Shown here: one piece after another, positions 13,620 to 25,799 of the stretch
How the letters are laid out: each line of letters opens with the position of its first letter
Numbering within the stretch: the first letter of the stretch is position 1
Assembly (NCBI RefSeq): GCF_000247815.1
Contig: NC_021700.1
Coordinates: 23,547,947-23,611,946 of the forward strand
Source: Ficedula albicollis
Lineage: Eukaryota; Chordata; Aves; Passeriformes; Muscicapidae
Direction: 5' to 3'
DNA: 64,000 nucleotides
Position numbers and translations under genes: made by a program
The notes under the pieces: model-generated
The model's database searches: none
What the model was told of the DNA's origin: nothing
The model's input: the letters and a program-made list of their open reading frames with translations, nothing else

Positions 13620-15403
13620 CTGAAGGAAGGAGAAAGAACAAATTTTACTAGTACAGCACATGAACCATTTAACCAAAGATACTGTCACCAAAAAAAAAAC
13701 TTCATAACCTCCTGGTTCTGAATAATTTTGAGTATTTTTGAAGAAAAATAATGGGAATTTTACATAAGCATATTTGGTTCTATGATATGCTTTTAACGCT
13801 TTACTCCCATTTTTTCACAGAAAATGCAATGAAACTATATGAAAAATTGCTGTAAATATTATTATCTTTGAGCAAAATTGTGGAGAAATTAGAGAGCTGC
13901 TTCTCAACTTCTTCAGATTTTTTTGTTATACTGTCATTTCAGATTGATTCAAAACTACATGAATTCATAGATGAGAAAATATCCCTAAAATATAGTTTCT
14001 AACCTCTATAAATATGGAACAGGAAAATACCACACATACACATCTTCCATGTGAAGATTCATTTAATTGTATCCACAAAGTTATGCCTTCTCAACTGAGG
14101 TTAATATAATTTTTTAAGTAGAGAGCATCAGATGAACTAATAGAAAAAACTGCTATATAAGTATCTACTTCAAGCATTTCCCCATTCTTCAAAATTGAAA
14201 CACCAACAGACACCAACAGTTTCAGACCTGAAAACTAAAAAAGCAGGTTGCCTTAAGAACAAAACCCCATGCATTAAGATGAATAAGATTTTTCCAAGTT
14301 ACTAAAAGAAAAAGAAAAAAAAAAAGGCAAAAAATTATGTCAATCAAAACTCTACAACTTTCTCTTACCTGCTTCACACTGCTTTGATATCTGCTATATC
14401 CCACTGAAATCTACCACAAAACCGCAAAATCTGAACTGTAATTAGGATTTCCTGATCATCTGGCTACTTTCAATACTCCTTCCCCAAGTATGCTTAAAAG
14501 CACACTTCCCAGAGTTGGATGAATAAGCAATAGAGGATTCCAGAGCAAAAATAATCAAGCAGGATCTTTTCTTATATAACAATTCTAAAGCAATGCTGTT
14601 TTGTCTGCCTTGCATATATTCTGAGGTTTGCAGCAAAAAGCACTGATAGAGGGAAGTGTCACTGCCACTCATGACTTCAAGTTACCAGCTGGCTAGCACA
14701 ACCTCGCTTTTAGTTAATTCCTTTAGATCATGGACAGTGACTGATTCCCCACATTCTCTCCTTGTAAAATATCAATATTAGACCTCAAAGACTCAAATAA
14801 AAGATAATATACATAGAAGCTTCATGCAAAAGCTTATATATTTGCAAACATTTAAAAGAAAGATCAACTTATTACAGAATACGGATGTGACTCAGACAAA
14901 TGAACTTTTAAAATAGTATCAAAGATATTCACCCAAATGCCATGTTAACTCGTTCTACAAATTTTAGCCATGAATTTCTCAATAAGTAGGAAGTATATTA
15001 ATATAATTATAAATACCTAACAATACAAAAAATATGCCAAGTATATATTATTCATGTCTAAATTATTACTTTCCTTTACCTTAAATACAGAACAAGTAAC
15101 AACTCCTTACACCACCAAAACAGAGGCAGTAATGAAAGAGTAATTGGTTCAAAATGGTTTAAATCAAAGGATAAAATTTTAACCAGCCTAGTAACAGAAG
15201 TACCTCACATTCTTTGGATACATTACACCCACTTCTCCTAGTTAAGAGCACTCCAAAAATGCTTTCTTTTGAGAGCTAAATGTAACATTCCAGCGAAAAC
15301 ATGATTATTCCTTTGAAATCACAGACTGGATTTATTGCAGTTGTTAACTTCAAATCTGTCTGACTTACGGACTGTACAACGTTATGGCAAACAGAATACT
15401 CAC
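13620..15403 (-). other. SCAMP1: SCAMP1 intron 7
   Basis: This GT-AG intron has donor GTGAGT at 15403-15398. It is AT-rich, with no recognised repeat family or RNA gene. Confidence 0.85.
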
Positions 15404-15505
15404 CAGTTTCCCCATCTTTGAAATCCTGCAGCTTGAAGTACATGTACAGCAAACTGGCAGATATATACAAAGAAGAACACAAAGAACCTGAATGAGCTGT
15501 CACTC
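15404..15505 (-). CDS. SCAMP1: SCAMP1 exon 7
   Basis: This exon encodes the end of Arg212 through residue 245 and the first two bases of Cys246. The peptide [18 protein letters not shown] continues [15 protein letters not shown] and forms the third membrane segment. The acceptor is CTTTCAG and the donor GTGAGT. The sequence is nearly identical to mammalian SCAMP1. Confidence 0.96.
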
Positions 15506-17152
15506 CTGAAAGAGGTGGAAGGAAAAAGATTAAAACAGCCAGAAAAATCATGATTTTTATTCATATTCTGTAGTAGCAATCTAACTTTTTTCTGCATTAA
15601 CTAGAGGATAAGTACTTTCATTTATCAAGTGACTTGAAGTGTCAGCAATTCTGTGGTTTTTTAGAGTGTTTATTTAGAAGAGCTCCTGTTTCTTCTTTAA
15701 TATAGTGATTTTGCCACCTCCATATCTAAGAAAGGTGAGAATAGTTCTACTCAGCCCAGAGCAGGGCCTCTTCAACTAACATTTTAAGTTTGTATAAAGA
15801 ATTCTGCTCTACTTTCAGACTGAAGTTCACAGTAATGGCAAGAAGGGACGAGAATATTTAACTTGTGAAAGGAAATAAAATCTTGTATGGAATTACTGAA
15901 ACACAGGGCACTCCAAAATACTGAAGCAGCTGTTATTTTAAGTAAAATGTACAAAAAATATTTGCTGTTTAAATTACTAAAATGCCAGCCTTACAAAGAC
16001 TGAAAATAAAAACAAAAAAAAACCAAAAAACCAGCCAAATATAAATATACAGGCAAAATTTCAAGGAAGACTCAAGCTACTACTGTCAAAACTATTGACC
16101 ATTCGATATGCTTGCTACTAGAGTTCTTAAGAAAGCAGAAATCATTTAGTTAAGTTACAAAAATAGATTTTGCCCTTAATAGCTCTTCCTGCAGAAGGGA
16201 GTGTGTAATTTCTATACAACCAGTTCAGTTCAATAACTATTTCATTTTCAGCTGAGCAACTGAACTGAAAGTTGAATATGCAAGTAGTAGTTTTTCTCCT
16301 CAACCAACCAATTTTCTCTAAGAAAAGCTATGGATTTACTAGACGAGAAATGAAGGTTAAACTCTATGATTCCTCAAAGATATGTGGCTATAGCAATACC
16401 TCCTAATTTAACAAAAGAAATACTTCCTGTAGTCTAAGTGTTAGAGCTAATTGCAACTTCTGGCCATCAATCTTTTAATGCAAAAATAAGGGTATTTTAA
16501 CTGAGAACATCCTGAATCACTTCAACCTAAAAAAACTCCAAAACTTTAGGAGTTCAGGACTTTAAATCTCTACATGCTGATCTTCACTAAGAAAAAGTTT
16601 AATTTTGCATGCAAATACACCATTTTATTCTTAATCACACACCTCATGCTTCTGAAGTTTGCAAAGATTACTAAGGCTAGGAAAAATACTAGTTTGTTTA
16701 CTATGTACCTGCTCTGTTAATTCTTAAGAATCTCAGGCTATTTCAGTTACAGACACTGTAGGTGTCTGTCACTTAAAAATACAAGATTTTAAGTGTGGCA
16801 ATTTATGAAGTTCATTCAGTAAGCAAAAAATTTAAAACACTATTGACTACTAACCTACTAAAATTCTTGGTGTGAAAAGACAGAGATTAAATGAGAATGT
16901 TCTATGCAATTGTTACTAGCCCTTATTAACTTTAAAGAAGTTAAGTATTTCCAACAAATACTTTGTCTGTGGTAAAAAGGATAAATATTTTTTAGGATAT
17001 TCCATGATATTACTAACTACTGGCATCTGCAAACACTCTGTTTCTAATGAAAGCACGTTAAAGGATTATCATCATGATAATCAAGCAAATTTTGGAATGT
17101 TAATGCATTTTGACAAGTCTCTAAATATTCTAAATCAGGCTGAAGTTGTTAC
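15506..17152 (-). other. SCAMP1: SCAMP1 intron 6
   Basis: This GT-AG intron has donor GTAACA at 17152-17147. It is AT-rich, and I see no gene or recognisable mobile element. Confidence 0.85.
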
Positions 17153-17312
17153 CTGAAAGCTCCATAAAGTGGTCTGTACCAGCAGACAAAAGAACAAGGG
17201 GTAAAAAGCAAGAACCAGAGAATACTCAATCCAAAATCAACTCCTCGTGTAGAATCAACGTAAAACCAGGCCAAACATCCAAAGATATTAAGAAAGAGTG
17301 TCACTGTATGGA
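17153..17312 (-). CDS. SCAMP1: SCAMP1 exon 6
   Basis: This exon encodes residues 159-212. It contains the first membrane segment ([18 protein letters not shown]), the loop DSTRGVDFG and the second membrane segment ([17 protein letters not shown]). It also carries the conserved cytosolic peptide [10 protein letters not shown], which in SCAMP2 inhibits exocytosis when added as a free peptide. The acceptor TTCTACAG lies just right of 17312. Confidence 0.96.
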
Positions 17313-20300
17313 CTGTAGAAGCAAAAGCAAAATAGTCTTAATTAAGTTACATTTAAACAATAAATTATTATAACTGCTAAAGTTATATCTGAACTTTTAA
17401 ATGTTTTAAACATTTAAACAAAGCAGCATTTTAAACAAAACATCAGCATGCTGACAATACTAATACCCTCTAAAAGCGTTCTGTAATAAACTGATTTATA
17501 CAGTTTTCTAAATTTCAGGTAAACCCTGTATTCACAAGTGAGAGCACTCTACATGAAAATTCAAGTACCACCAGATACCTGGCAATTGAAAATATCCTGT
17601 CAAAAAAAAAACAAAAACTTTCAAACATTAAATTAAGAAAAAAGAGGATTCTACAGCTGCAATAATTGATTTTTTTCAACAGCAATAACTGAATACAAAT
17701 ATTTATGAGGCTACTGCATGTTTTTTGAGAGAAATCTTAAAAATGACATAAAATGCATCACAAAATAAGCACTGTACACATTCAAATTTGAAGAATAAAA
17801 TTTCCAAAATAATCTTTCAACAGAAAGCTCTTTGTCTTCCATATAATAAAACAAAAAAAAACCACTTACTAAGAACATTCCTCAGTAAAACATGGTCTGC
17901 AAGCTGTTCTAGATGCTTTAATATATTTTGTATATTCAAATATTTCTTACAACACTGGTCTTTCTTAGAACATCTGCCTTTTTGGCGGTTAGCTCAATTC
18001 TATGATTTTCTCATTGGCAGACCTTGTTACACATTAACTATTCAATTTTTACTGAAAAACATACATTTGAATTATGGCTTCACATTTTATTTCAATTAAG
18101 TTTACTTCTTAGAATAAGGCAACATTAAGAAACATTACAACTACTACCTTCATGCTATCTGGCACAGAAGTTAGTTCTGCTAGACTTCAAAGATGAACAT
18201 GGATTTCTCTCTTTGTTCGGCAACAACCAGTGATTCAGGAGGGATTTTTCTGCCTCAGAGAACAATTTCTTTCCTTGTGGATCAGGATAAAGTAGGGTAT
18301 TTATAACTGCACAAACTGCTCCTGACAGCAACGATTTTTGTTTTACTTAAGTTCAGAGTAACATTTTAGGCATTCTACTGGATGGTAAGGTTAACAGAAC
18401 AGGCAAGATACTAAAGATTCCGAAAAAGACAATCCTGAAACTCTTTGTTGCTGTCTTAATTATGACTTGAGCTCTAAATCAACACAGTGGGAAGAAACTC
18501 TTAGAAGCAAGATGCACAGATCATTTCATGGAAGACTGATGAAACTAAAAACATTTCCTCAGATAAATCATATTATTAGCAAGACATAGACAAAGACAGC
18601 AGACTTGACTGCAAATCTCACTTCACTGCGCTTGCCCTTCTCTCAGCCTGCTTGATGCAAGGTACAGAGAATCATTTAAGACAACACCTTCACTAAGGGA
18701 TCTAGGCAAGTTTAGCTCTTATATGAACAGATGTGTTTGCAGGTTCAGGGTAACAGTTTTAAGTACCTTCCACCTATTTGCCTCAGCAAATTAAACCATC
18801 ATACAAACTATTAGAAAATAATGATCACCTGGAGGCTGAAATCACCTAGGGCTTTGGCAGAAGTCTGCAACATGCAACTTCTTGATGACAACCTCTAAGC
18901 TATAGCAATAGAGTACTCAGAGTGATTCAAGAAAGCCTTCTCCTAGTTTGTGCGTGGAAGCAGCTGGAGTTGAAATAAAAGGCGTTCATTCCAGAATAAC
19001 AGTCAACAATGGGAAACTGCATTAGTTTAATAAATATTAATACTTCACTTTTTTTTGTATAAACTTCCCTGAACAGAAGAATTCTCCTTAGATATATTGT
19101 CTTAATTAACTACACATTATCTTCCATAAATGTCTGAAAGTGAGTTGTAGACAAAGACTACAAGTTGTACTGAAGATATTTGGAATGTGCATTATTGAGA
19201 TGATTTTGCTATTCCATCTGAGATTGTATGAAAACAAAGTTTGATACTAAGTTTAATTTTAGTAATGTTTCATTGACTATATTCTCAGGAAATCTAAGTT
19301 CACACAAGGACACATGACTGTTACCCTGGATTGGAACTGTCTAAAGGCAAATGGGATGCCTATAGAATAAAAAGTTTGGAAGCCACAAGGCAACTCACCA
19401 GTGAGGACTGAGCTAAGTTTGATCACTCGCAACCTGGGAGTACCAAATAGCTTCAGATGTTGTTCAGGCTTTTGTTCCTAGTCTGTTCTGCTCACTTGGG
19501 AGAGATATACTAACATGCCTTACAAAAAAAGAGAAAGATCTTCTGTAGGGGAAAAGGAGATTCTAAAACAGATAACGTAACACAAGTATTAAACAGTGGG
19601 CTGGCATATAAACATACTATCTAAAATGTGAAGGTACTTTTAAAAAATTTCCTGATGCTACATGCTAAAAAAAACATAGTAATACAGAGTGGACTAACAG
19701 TGAATCTGTATGACAACAACTAGTGAAACCTCGAGAAAACATCCCACAAAGAAAGGCTGAGTGAACTATGCTAAATAAGGCAAAAGGAGATGCCTAATGG
19801 GGATAAATAAGTTTTCCGTAATAACAGTGGATAGAACACGAAAGATCAAACACAAGAAAAGAGAATTAAATTATAATACAAAGAAACATGTTGTAATTCT
19901 AAAAGACAGCAATCCATTAGAACAGGCTTGGGGGGAGTTTGTGAAGTGTCTATCATTGGGGGTTCTCAGAGACAGGCAGAACTATCTATATTTATATACA
20001 TAGGCTATCTATATATCTGTAGAGACTGATTATGTATATATATATATCTATGTACACACCATCTATCATATACTCAGACAGAGGATAAGATTAAACTCTC
20101 CTAAACAGAAGAAGAAAAAAAGTTGGCACTTCAGGGTATTATTTTTCTACCAGAATCTCTTCACTTTGTAACTTCAAATAAGAAATATTGTTTGAAAATC
20201 AGTGGTGTTTATTCGGCACTTGCTATCAGCCTGTAGAGAAATTAGCTGGAAAATGTGCTTTTGGGCCTGTTTTTGACTGTTAGCACAAGTCAAGAAACAT

Positions 20301-22506
20301 TGTACTTGGCACTGGACAAAAAGATCTAAAAATCAATGCTAATGAGCTAGGAAAACTGTCATTTTCATGTGCAACCCCTTAAAGCACCAATGGCCACAAA
20401 GTCAAGATAGACCAGAAAAGCTCCAATGGAAACTCCGAAAAGTCATTGCTAACAGATTGTTATAGTTCACAGAAACATGTGAGCATTCAGTCTGTTTTAA
20501 AAAAAAAAGCTTCCCCCCGCGGAAAAAATGTACAAAGATAAAACCACATCAAAGAATTAGAAAACTCTGACTTCTGATACAAAAGGAGAAAAGAAGGATG
20601 AGTTAATGAAACAGGGATACAAACAGAAATGTTTTTTCATGAAAGGAAGAGCATATGGACCTTAAATAGGCAAAGAAGTTTCCCCATAGATACAAAAACC
20701 ATGAATGATGACATAAAATTAATACTAACTGTGGAAACAGAAAACTAAACTATAAAGCTTGTTCCCAGGGCTACTACAAAGGAAAAGGACCTACTTGATA
20801 AAGTGCTGAGAATGCAGTACTAGATTTACCCAAATGTGATTGGTTCACAGAACCACTAGACCTTACAAGACCCAGGAAGTTCTGGAAGAGGAAATAAAAT
20901 TTAGAGTGGCAAGCTGAAGCAGGTTTACTATGTGAATAAGTACCTCCCCAGAGGAAAAAACGGTCAATGAGAAACTATCAAACCACATAGATGCAATCCT
21001 AGGAAAGAAGAGTCACAAGGATTGATTAACAGCTAACCCTAAGGCATGGAGTTCTATACCCAGTATTTTTTATCTTTTTTTTTTAACTGTGAAATAGCTT
21101 TTGTCTTTCTTTTCCTTTATTATGCCCTGTTCCTGCCTTCATGAGGAATATATAAGTCAAAGAGTACTACAGCTAAAGAACAGAGTGCAAGAAGACTTGC
21201 TTGAAACCTCAGTCTATCTAGACCATAAGTGGTCATGTCAGTATAAAAGCACAGGTCCTATATATTTTAAAATAATATAATACTGCTTCTTTCTTTACTT
21301 GTTGCCATAAGAAGGAAAATTAAGAACAGTATTAATATTCCAATTCTAACTGCCCAACTTTACCTCATATTGGAACATAGGCACTTTAATAACTCAACTC
21401 TGCAAATGGCCAGAATTGGTAACCATCCTAAAATTCCGAGTATTTCACCTTAGATTTCATATACATCTAAATTACCTGTCAACTTTATGAGAGTAACCAG
21501 TCATATGCTCTACAGTTGCTTATTTGAAGATTAATGATCTAGCAATGAATATAGAAAGCTCTAGATTATGATAAAGTGGAATTGATTTGATTCAATGCTG
21601 TCTGCTCATTTCTTGCATTTCAATTACGTGGTTCAATCACAGCAATAAGATCACCAGAGTAAAGTGTGAAATTATGGAGAATTCCTAACTACATCTTAAA
21701 CTATGAAAAAAAGTACAGAAAACATCTGAAATCCATACTTTCATAGAAGGTTAAAAATATATTAAAGGCATCAAAGTATCTGAATCTAGTAATTTCATCA
21801 GTCAGAGTATTTATCAGGCATTTATCAATCATAGTGGATGAGGCAGAAGAAACAAGTGTGGCAACTTGTTTAATCCAGCATTTCTCCAGACAAAACACAG
21901 CCTACAAGTGAGGGCAAAAGTAACCCCACAAAGACGGTGCAGAGCATTCTTTGCCTACAAAAGATAGTTTTAACATGGACTGATTCTTCAGCTAATTGAC
22001 ACTATTTCTTAAAAAAAGAGCAAAACGATATTAAGCCTTTGCTATAGATTAAAACTGTATTAAACTATATAAAACTATGTATATTAAAGCAAATGGATAT
22101 TATACATCTTGAAATCAAAGGTCTATTAACATTAATTATGAGATTTATTCCTTAACATATAAGCTGATTTTAAAAACAGTAAAATTATTTCTAAGTTAAT
22201 AAATAAGTTAATTTCTAAGTTAATAAAGTTCATTTTACAACTGCAGAAACTTAAGCCAGACAAATGCAATACATTAGAACCAAATTGCCCTAGGATAATC
22301 CTCCTTTTTTTTTCTGTGGAAGCTTTTATGGGGTAATTCAATACTTTTAAAACTGAAACTAACATAAAATTTTGCTTCAACATTTGGCTTCTGGATTTAA
22401 AATAAATTTTCATTACAGATGTCCCAAAAGCCAAAGTAGAAAGTATGTATTATGTATTACCAAGTTTGAAAAGGCACTTCATTTTTCTAAAAAAGAAAAT
22501 ACTTAC
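17313..22506 (-). other. SCAMP1: SCAMP1 intron 5
   Basis: This GT-AG intron has donor GTAAGT at 22506-22501. It is AT-rich, with a short TA/CTAT-rich simple stretch near 19980-20060. No LINE, LTR or RNA gene was recognised. Confidence 0.85.
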
Positions 22507-22635
22507 ACATCCACAAATAGTACATAATCTTTACCGTCTTCTGGAATTCTACAGGAATGTCTACTGAAAAATCCTGGTAAAAACAAGGACCTACAGGAAA
22601 ATTCTCAGGAAGAGGTGGCCAGTTATTTTTTCTAC
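22507..22635 (-). CDS. SCAMP1: SCAMP1 exon 5
   Basis: This exon completes Gly116 and encodes residues 117-158 plus the first base of Phe159. It begins [20 protein letters not shown], continues [17 protein letters not shown], and ends YYLWM, entering the first membrane segment. The acceptor is TTTTGCAG at 22643-22636 and the donor GTAAGT. The upstream intron carries a nested duplication that begins 64 bases from this acceptor. Confidence 0.96.
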
Positions 22636-22698
22636 CTGCAAAACAGAAAATAAAGAAAAATTTTTAAAAGGCCTTTATAGTGTAATTTCAGTCTCTGT

Positions 22699-23789
22699 GT
22701 GCTTGAAAGAGATACACATTTGAACTTGTTTAAACTGTTTATGCACGAGTTTCTCAACTGAATTGATAACTTGGGCTACCAAAACTCAAGAGTTTTAAGA
22801 GCAATCCTCAACATAAACTTCAGCAATGAAATACAATTAAGTGAAGTCAGGTCAAGGAAAGTACAGTATTTTATCTACATGAAAGACTGCACAGGCATCT
22901 GACATTTTCAGAAACCTGATATTTTTAGTGTCAAAGTATCTTTAGTTTCCAATACAGTTTCCTGTCAAAACTTACCTAAAAGGCAAGAAGTCTCAAGAAA
23001 GACAGTGAAATGGTCTTTAAGTACCTTTTTCTAACAAGAATATGTCCTACAGCATCACTGTATTTTGATACAGTTGTGTGACAGAGTGAGGACACTGCAA
23101 AGGACACACGATCAGACACCTGGATTTCCTGCATGCTTATCTGATCACAGGGTAGAGTATACATTCTGCTGAACACAAGTCATACCAAGCACAGACTCAA
23201 TACTTGAAAGAGATACACATTTGAACTTATTTAAACTGTTTATGCACGAGTTTCTCAACTGAATTGATAACTTGGGCTACCAAAACTCGTGCTTGAAAGA
23301 GATACACATTTGAACTTGTTTAAACTGTTTATGCACGAGTTTCTCAACTGAATTGATAACTTGGGCTACCAAAACTCAAGAGTTTTAAGAGCAATCCTCA
23401 ACATAAACTTCAGCAATGAAATACAATTAAGTGAAGTCAGGTCAAGGAAAGTACAGTATTTTATCTACATGAAAGACTGCACAGGCATCTGACATTTTCA
23501 GAAACCTGATATTTTTAGTGTCAAAGTATCTTTAGTTTCCAATACAGTTTCCTGTCAAAACTTACCTAAAAGGCAAGAAGTCTCAAGAAAGACAGTGAAA
23601 TGGTCTTTAAGTACCTTTTTCTAACAAGAATATGTCCTACAGCATCACTGTATTTTGATACAGTTGTGTGACAGAGTGAGGACACTGCAAAGGACACACG
23701 ATCAGACACCTGGATTTCCTGCATGCTTATCTGATCACAGGGTAGAGTATACATTCTGCTGAACACAAGTCATACCAAGCACAGACTCA
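22699..23789. repeat. nested tandem duplication, X-Y-X'-X-Y layout
   Basis: Segment 22699-23199 (501 bp) recurs at 23289-23789, offset 590 bp, with no difference that I could find by eye. Between them, 23200-23288 (89 bp) is a third copy of only the first 89 bases of the unit, with at least two substitutions (TACTT for TGCTT, CTTATTT for CTTGTTT). The unit does not resemble a transposon I recognise. The two identical 66-residue minus-strand open frames inside it are a by-product of the duplication. Confidence 0.95.
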
Positions 23790-24059
23790 GAGATACAACT
23801 GAGACAATCACTGCAACAAACCTTTGCCCATAGCATTTCAAACTCTGGATGCAAGAGATATATATTAATCACCATGTGTGACCAAATGAATTAATTGAAA
23901 TAGGAAGCAGCACACTTTTGTTAGTTCGAATGCAATGCTGCACAGAACCTGAGCAGAGAAGGCCGAAGCTGAGGTGACATGCATGCTTGAAGATCTTTCA
24001 CTGTAGTAAGTTAAGACAACACATGACAACAATGTCCTAGATGTGCAGCCAGTGTCTTA

Positions 24060-24420
24060 AGGTAAATGAATGCAAATAGCTAGAGAAATGCAAAAGACCC
24101 TGCTCTCCAATCAAGACCACTCTACTGTGTTTTCAAAGGAGTCCAAATTAGTGCATATGTCCCTGGGATACAGAAATGCGATAGACAGAGTAGTTCAAAG
24201 TTGTGCCAAAGTAGGTTCACAATAGACATCAGGAAGCATTTCTTTACCAAGAAAATGGTCAAATACTAGAATGCATTTCCTAGATGAGTGGTCAATGTCC
24301 TCAGCATATCAGTGTTTCAGGGCATATGAAAAATGCCCTTAATAACATGCTTTAACTTATTAGTACTGAAGTGGGCAGGCAGTTGGACTATATGGCGATT
24401 ATCAGTCAGCTGGGCAGCAG
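24060..24420 (+). mobile_element. possible CR1 3' fragment
   Basis: The text around 24230-24400 follows the pattern of a CR1 3' end. A passage reading like 'caggaag..tttctttac' leads to 'tggtcaa..ctagaatgcatttcc' and ends in a 'gcaggcagttggactatatggcgatt' type tail. It is highly diverged. The left boundary is uncertain, and the similarity is judged from memory. Confidence 0.4.
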
Positions 24421-24689
24421 TAGCAGCCAAAGTACATTTGGGGGGGTAAGCGTTAAATCAAGCTGTCCAGAGGTTTCTTGAGCTCACGGACACCTGAGCA
24501 GCAGCCCAAAGCCCTATGAGGACTCAGAAGCTCTCACTAACCAGTCAAGCAGGGAGTGAGCATTACCAGGAGCAGAGTGGGAGACTCAATCCACTTTAGG
24601 GAGCACAAGTGACCCTGGTGCATCAAAAAGATGATGTGTGGCAGTTTGTGCAGCAGGGCGAGCAAGGAGGGTGCTGCAATCTGCAGGCA

Positions 24690-25720
24690 GGTCCATGCCT
24701 CAGGTAACTGCTAAGTGCCCTAGATCTCTGCCATAATGGTGGACACTTGTCTCAGAATCAAAGCAAGTGTGTCTACTGAGACATCCCCAGAGAAGTCGGA
24801 CTGACACATCCACTGCGGGAACTGGAAAGGGAAGAAGAGTTTGCACAGACACTTCTCCTGGAGAAAATGCTTGCACCTGCATGAAATGTGCACAGTTTGA
24901 TGAACTGTTGCAGAAGGTGGACAGACTGCAACAGGCTGTGCAGTGTTAGGGATGAAATGGAGATAGAGAAATGGCTTCAAGACCGTATGTTCACAATGGA
25001 GCATCACTGAGTGTGAGACACCTTGGATCCTGGTGACCCACAAACAGACTTCAAGTCCAACCTCTATCCTCCAACATCCACATAAACATCATATCAAAAC
25101 AGATATGATGCTTTAAAGGCTTTAGATGGCCATTAGCAAGTCCAACAAGGAGCATCTGGACCAGCAGCACATAGTCATTACTGTAAGAAACGCTGAGTAA
25201 TTGTGGTGGAGGACTCTCTTAAGGTCACTATCATCTATCAGCCTGATCAAGAATCACAAAAGGGGGACCCCATCTATCAGCCTGATCAAGAATCACAAAA
25301 GGAAATGCTGCCTAGTAGGGTCAAAGATCCATGATGCTGCCAAGAGGGTAGCCCAACTTGTCAAGAGCACGGACCACTATCCACTATTACTTTCTCACAT
25401 GGCTACAAATTATACCACAAGCCAAAAAATAGGCAGGGTCAAGGAAGACTGTAAAACACTGGCAAAATGAGTGATAAACACTGGTGCCCAAGTCATCTTC
25501 TCATCTATCTTCCTGATCACAGAAACAGGAATAACCAGAAGCAGCCACACTTTACAGATGAATGTCTGGCTTCCTGGCTGCCATGAAGGTTTTGGCTTTT
25601 CTAACAATGGGTTGTGCTGAAATGATTGTAGCCTGTCAGGGAGGAATGGGATCCATCTGTTAAAAAATGGCAAGAGAATCTCCAGTAGCATGCTGGCTAA
25701 TTTGGTGAGATGGCCTTTAG
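24690..25720 (+). pseudogene. CR1 ORF1 remnant (Cys-rich plus esterase-like domain)
   Basis: Frame pieces read RRVCTDTSPGENACTCMKC followed by AQFDELLQKVDRLQQAV, the Cys-rich and coiled-coil start of CR1 ORF1. Further on come VIVVEDSL near 25198-25221 and AAKRVAQLVKSTDHYPLLL near 25339-25395. The latter is the esterase (SGNH/GDSL-like) region that CR1 ORF1 proteins carry. The usual Gly before Asp-Ser is Glu here. The frame is broken, and a 39-bp segment is duplicated (25235 and 25274). Near 25640-25690 a GIHLLKNGK piece matches the end of the domain. Non-functional. Confidence 0.7.
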
Positions 25721-25799
25721 ACTACAGGACACAGGGGTGGAGTCCAAAGTGAATGATCTATGGCCCCCCACAGATCATGCTACTGTTTCCTTCTATTGC

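Noticed and set aside
22976..23766. two identical 66-residue minus-strand open frames (22976-23176 and 23566-23766)
   Set aside because: Identity reflects the intronic duplication, not a conserved protein. There is no splice or motif support.
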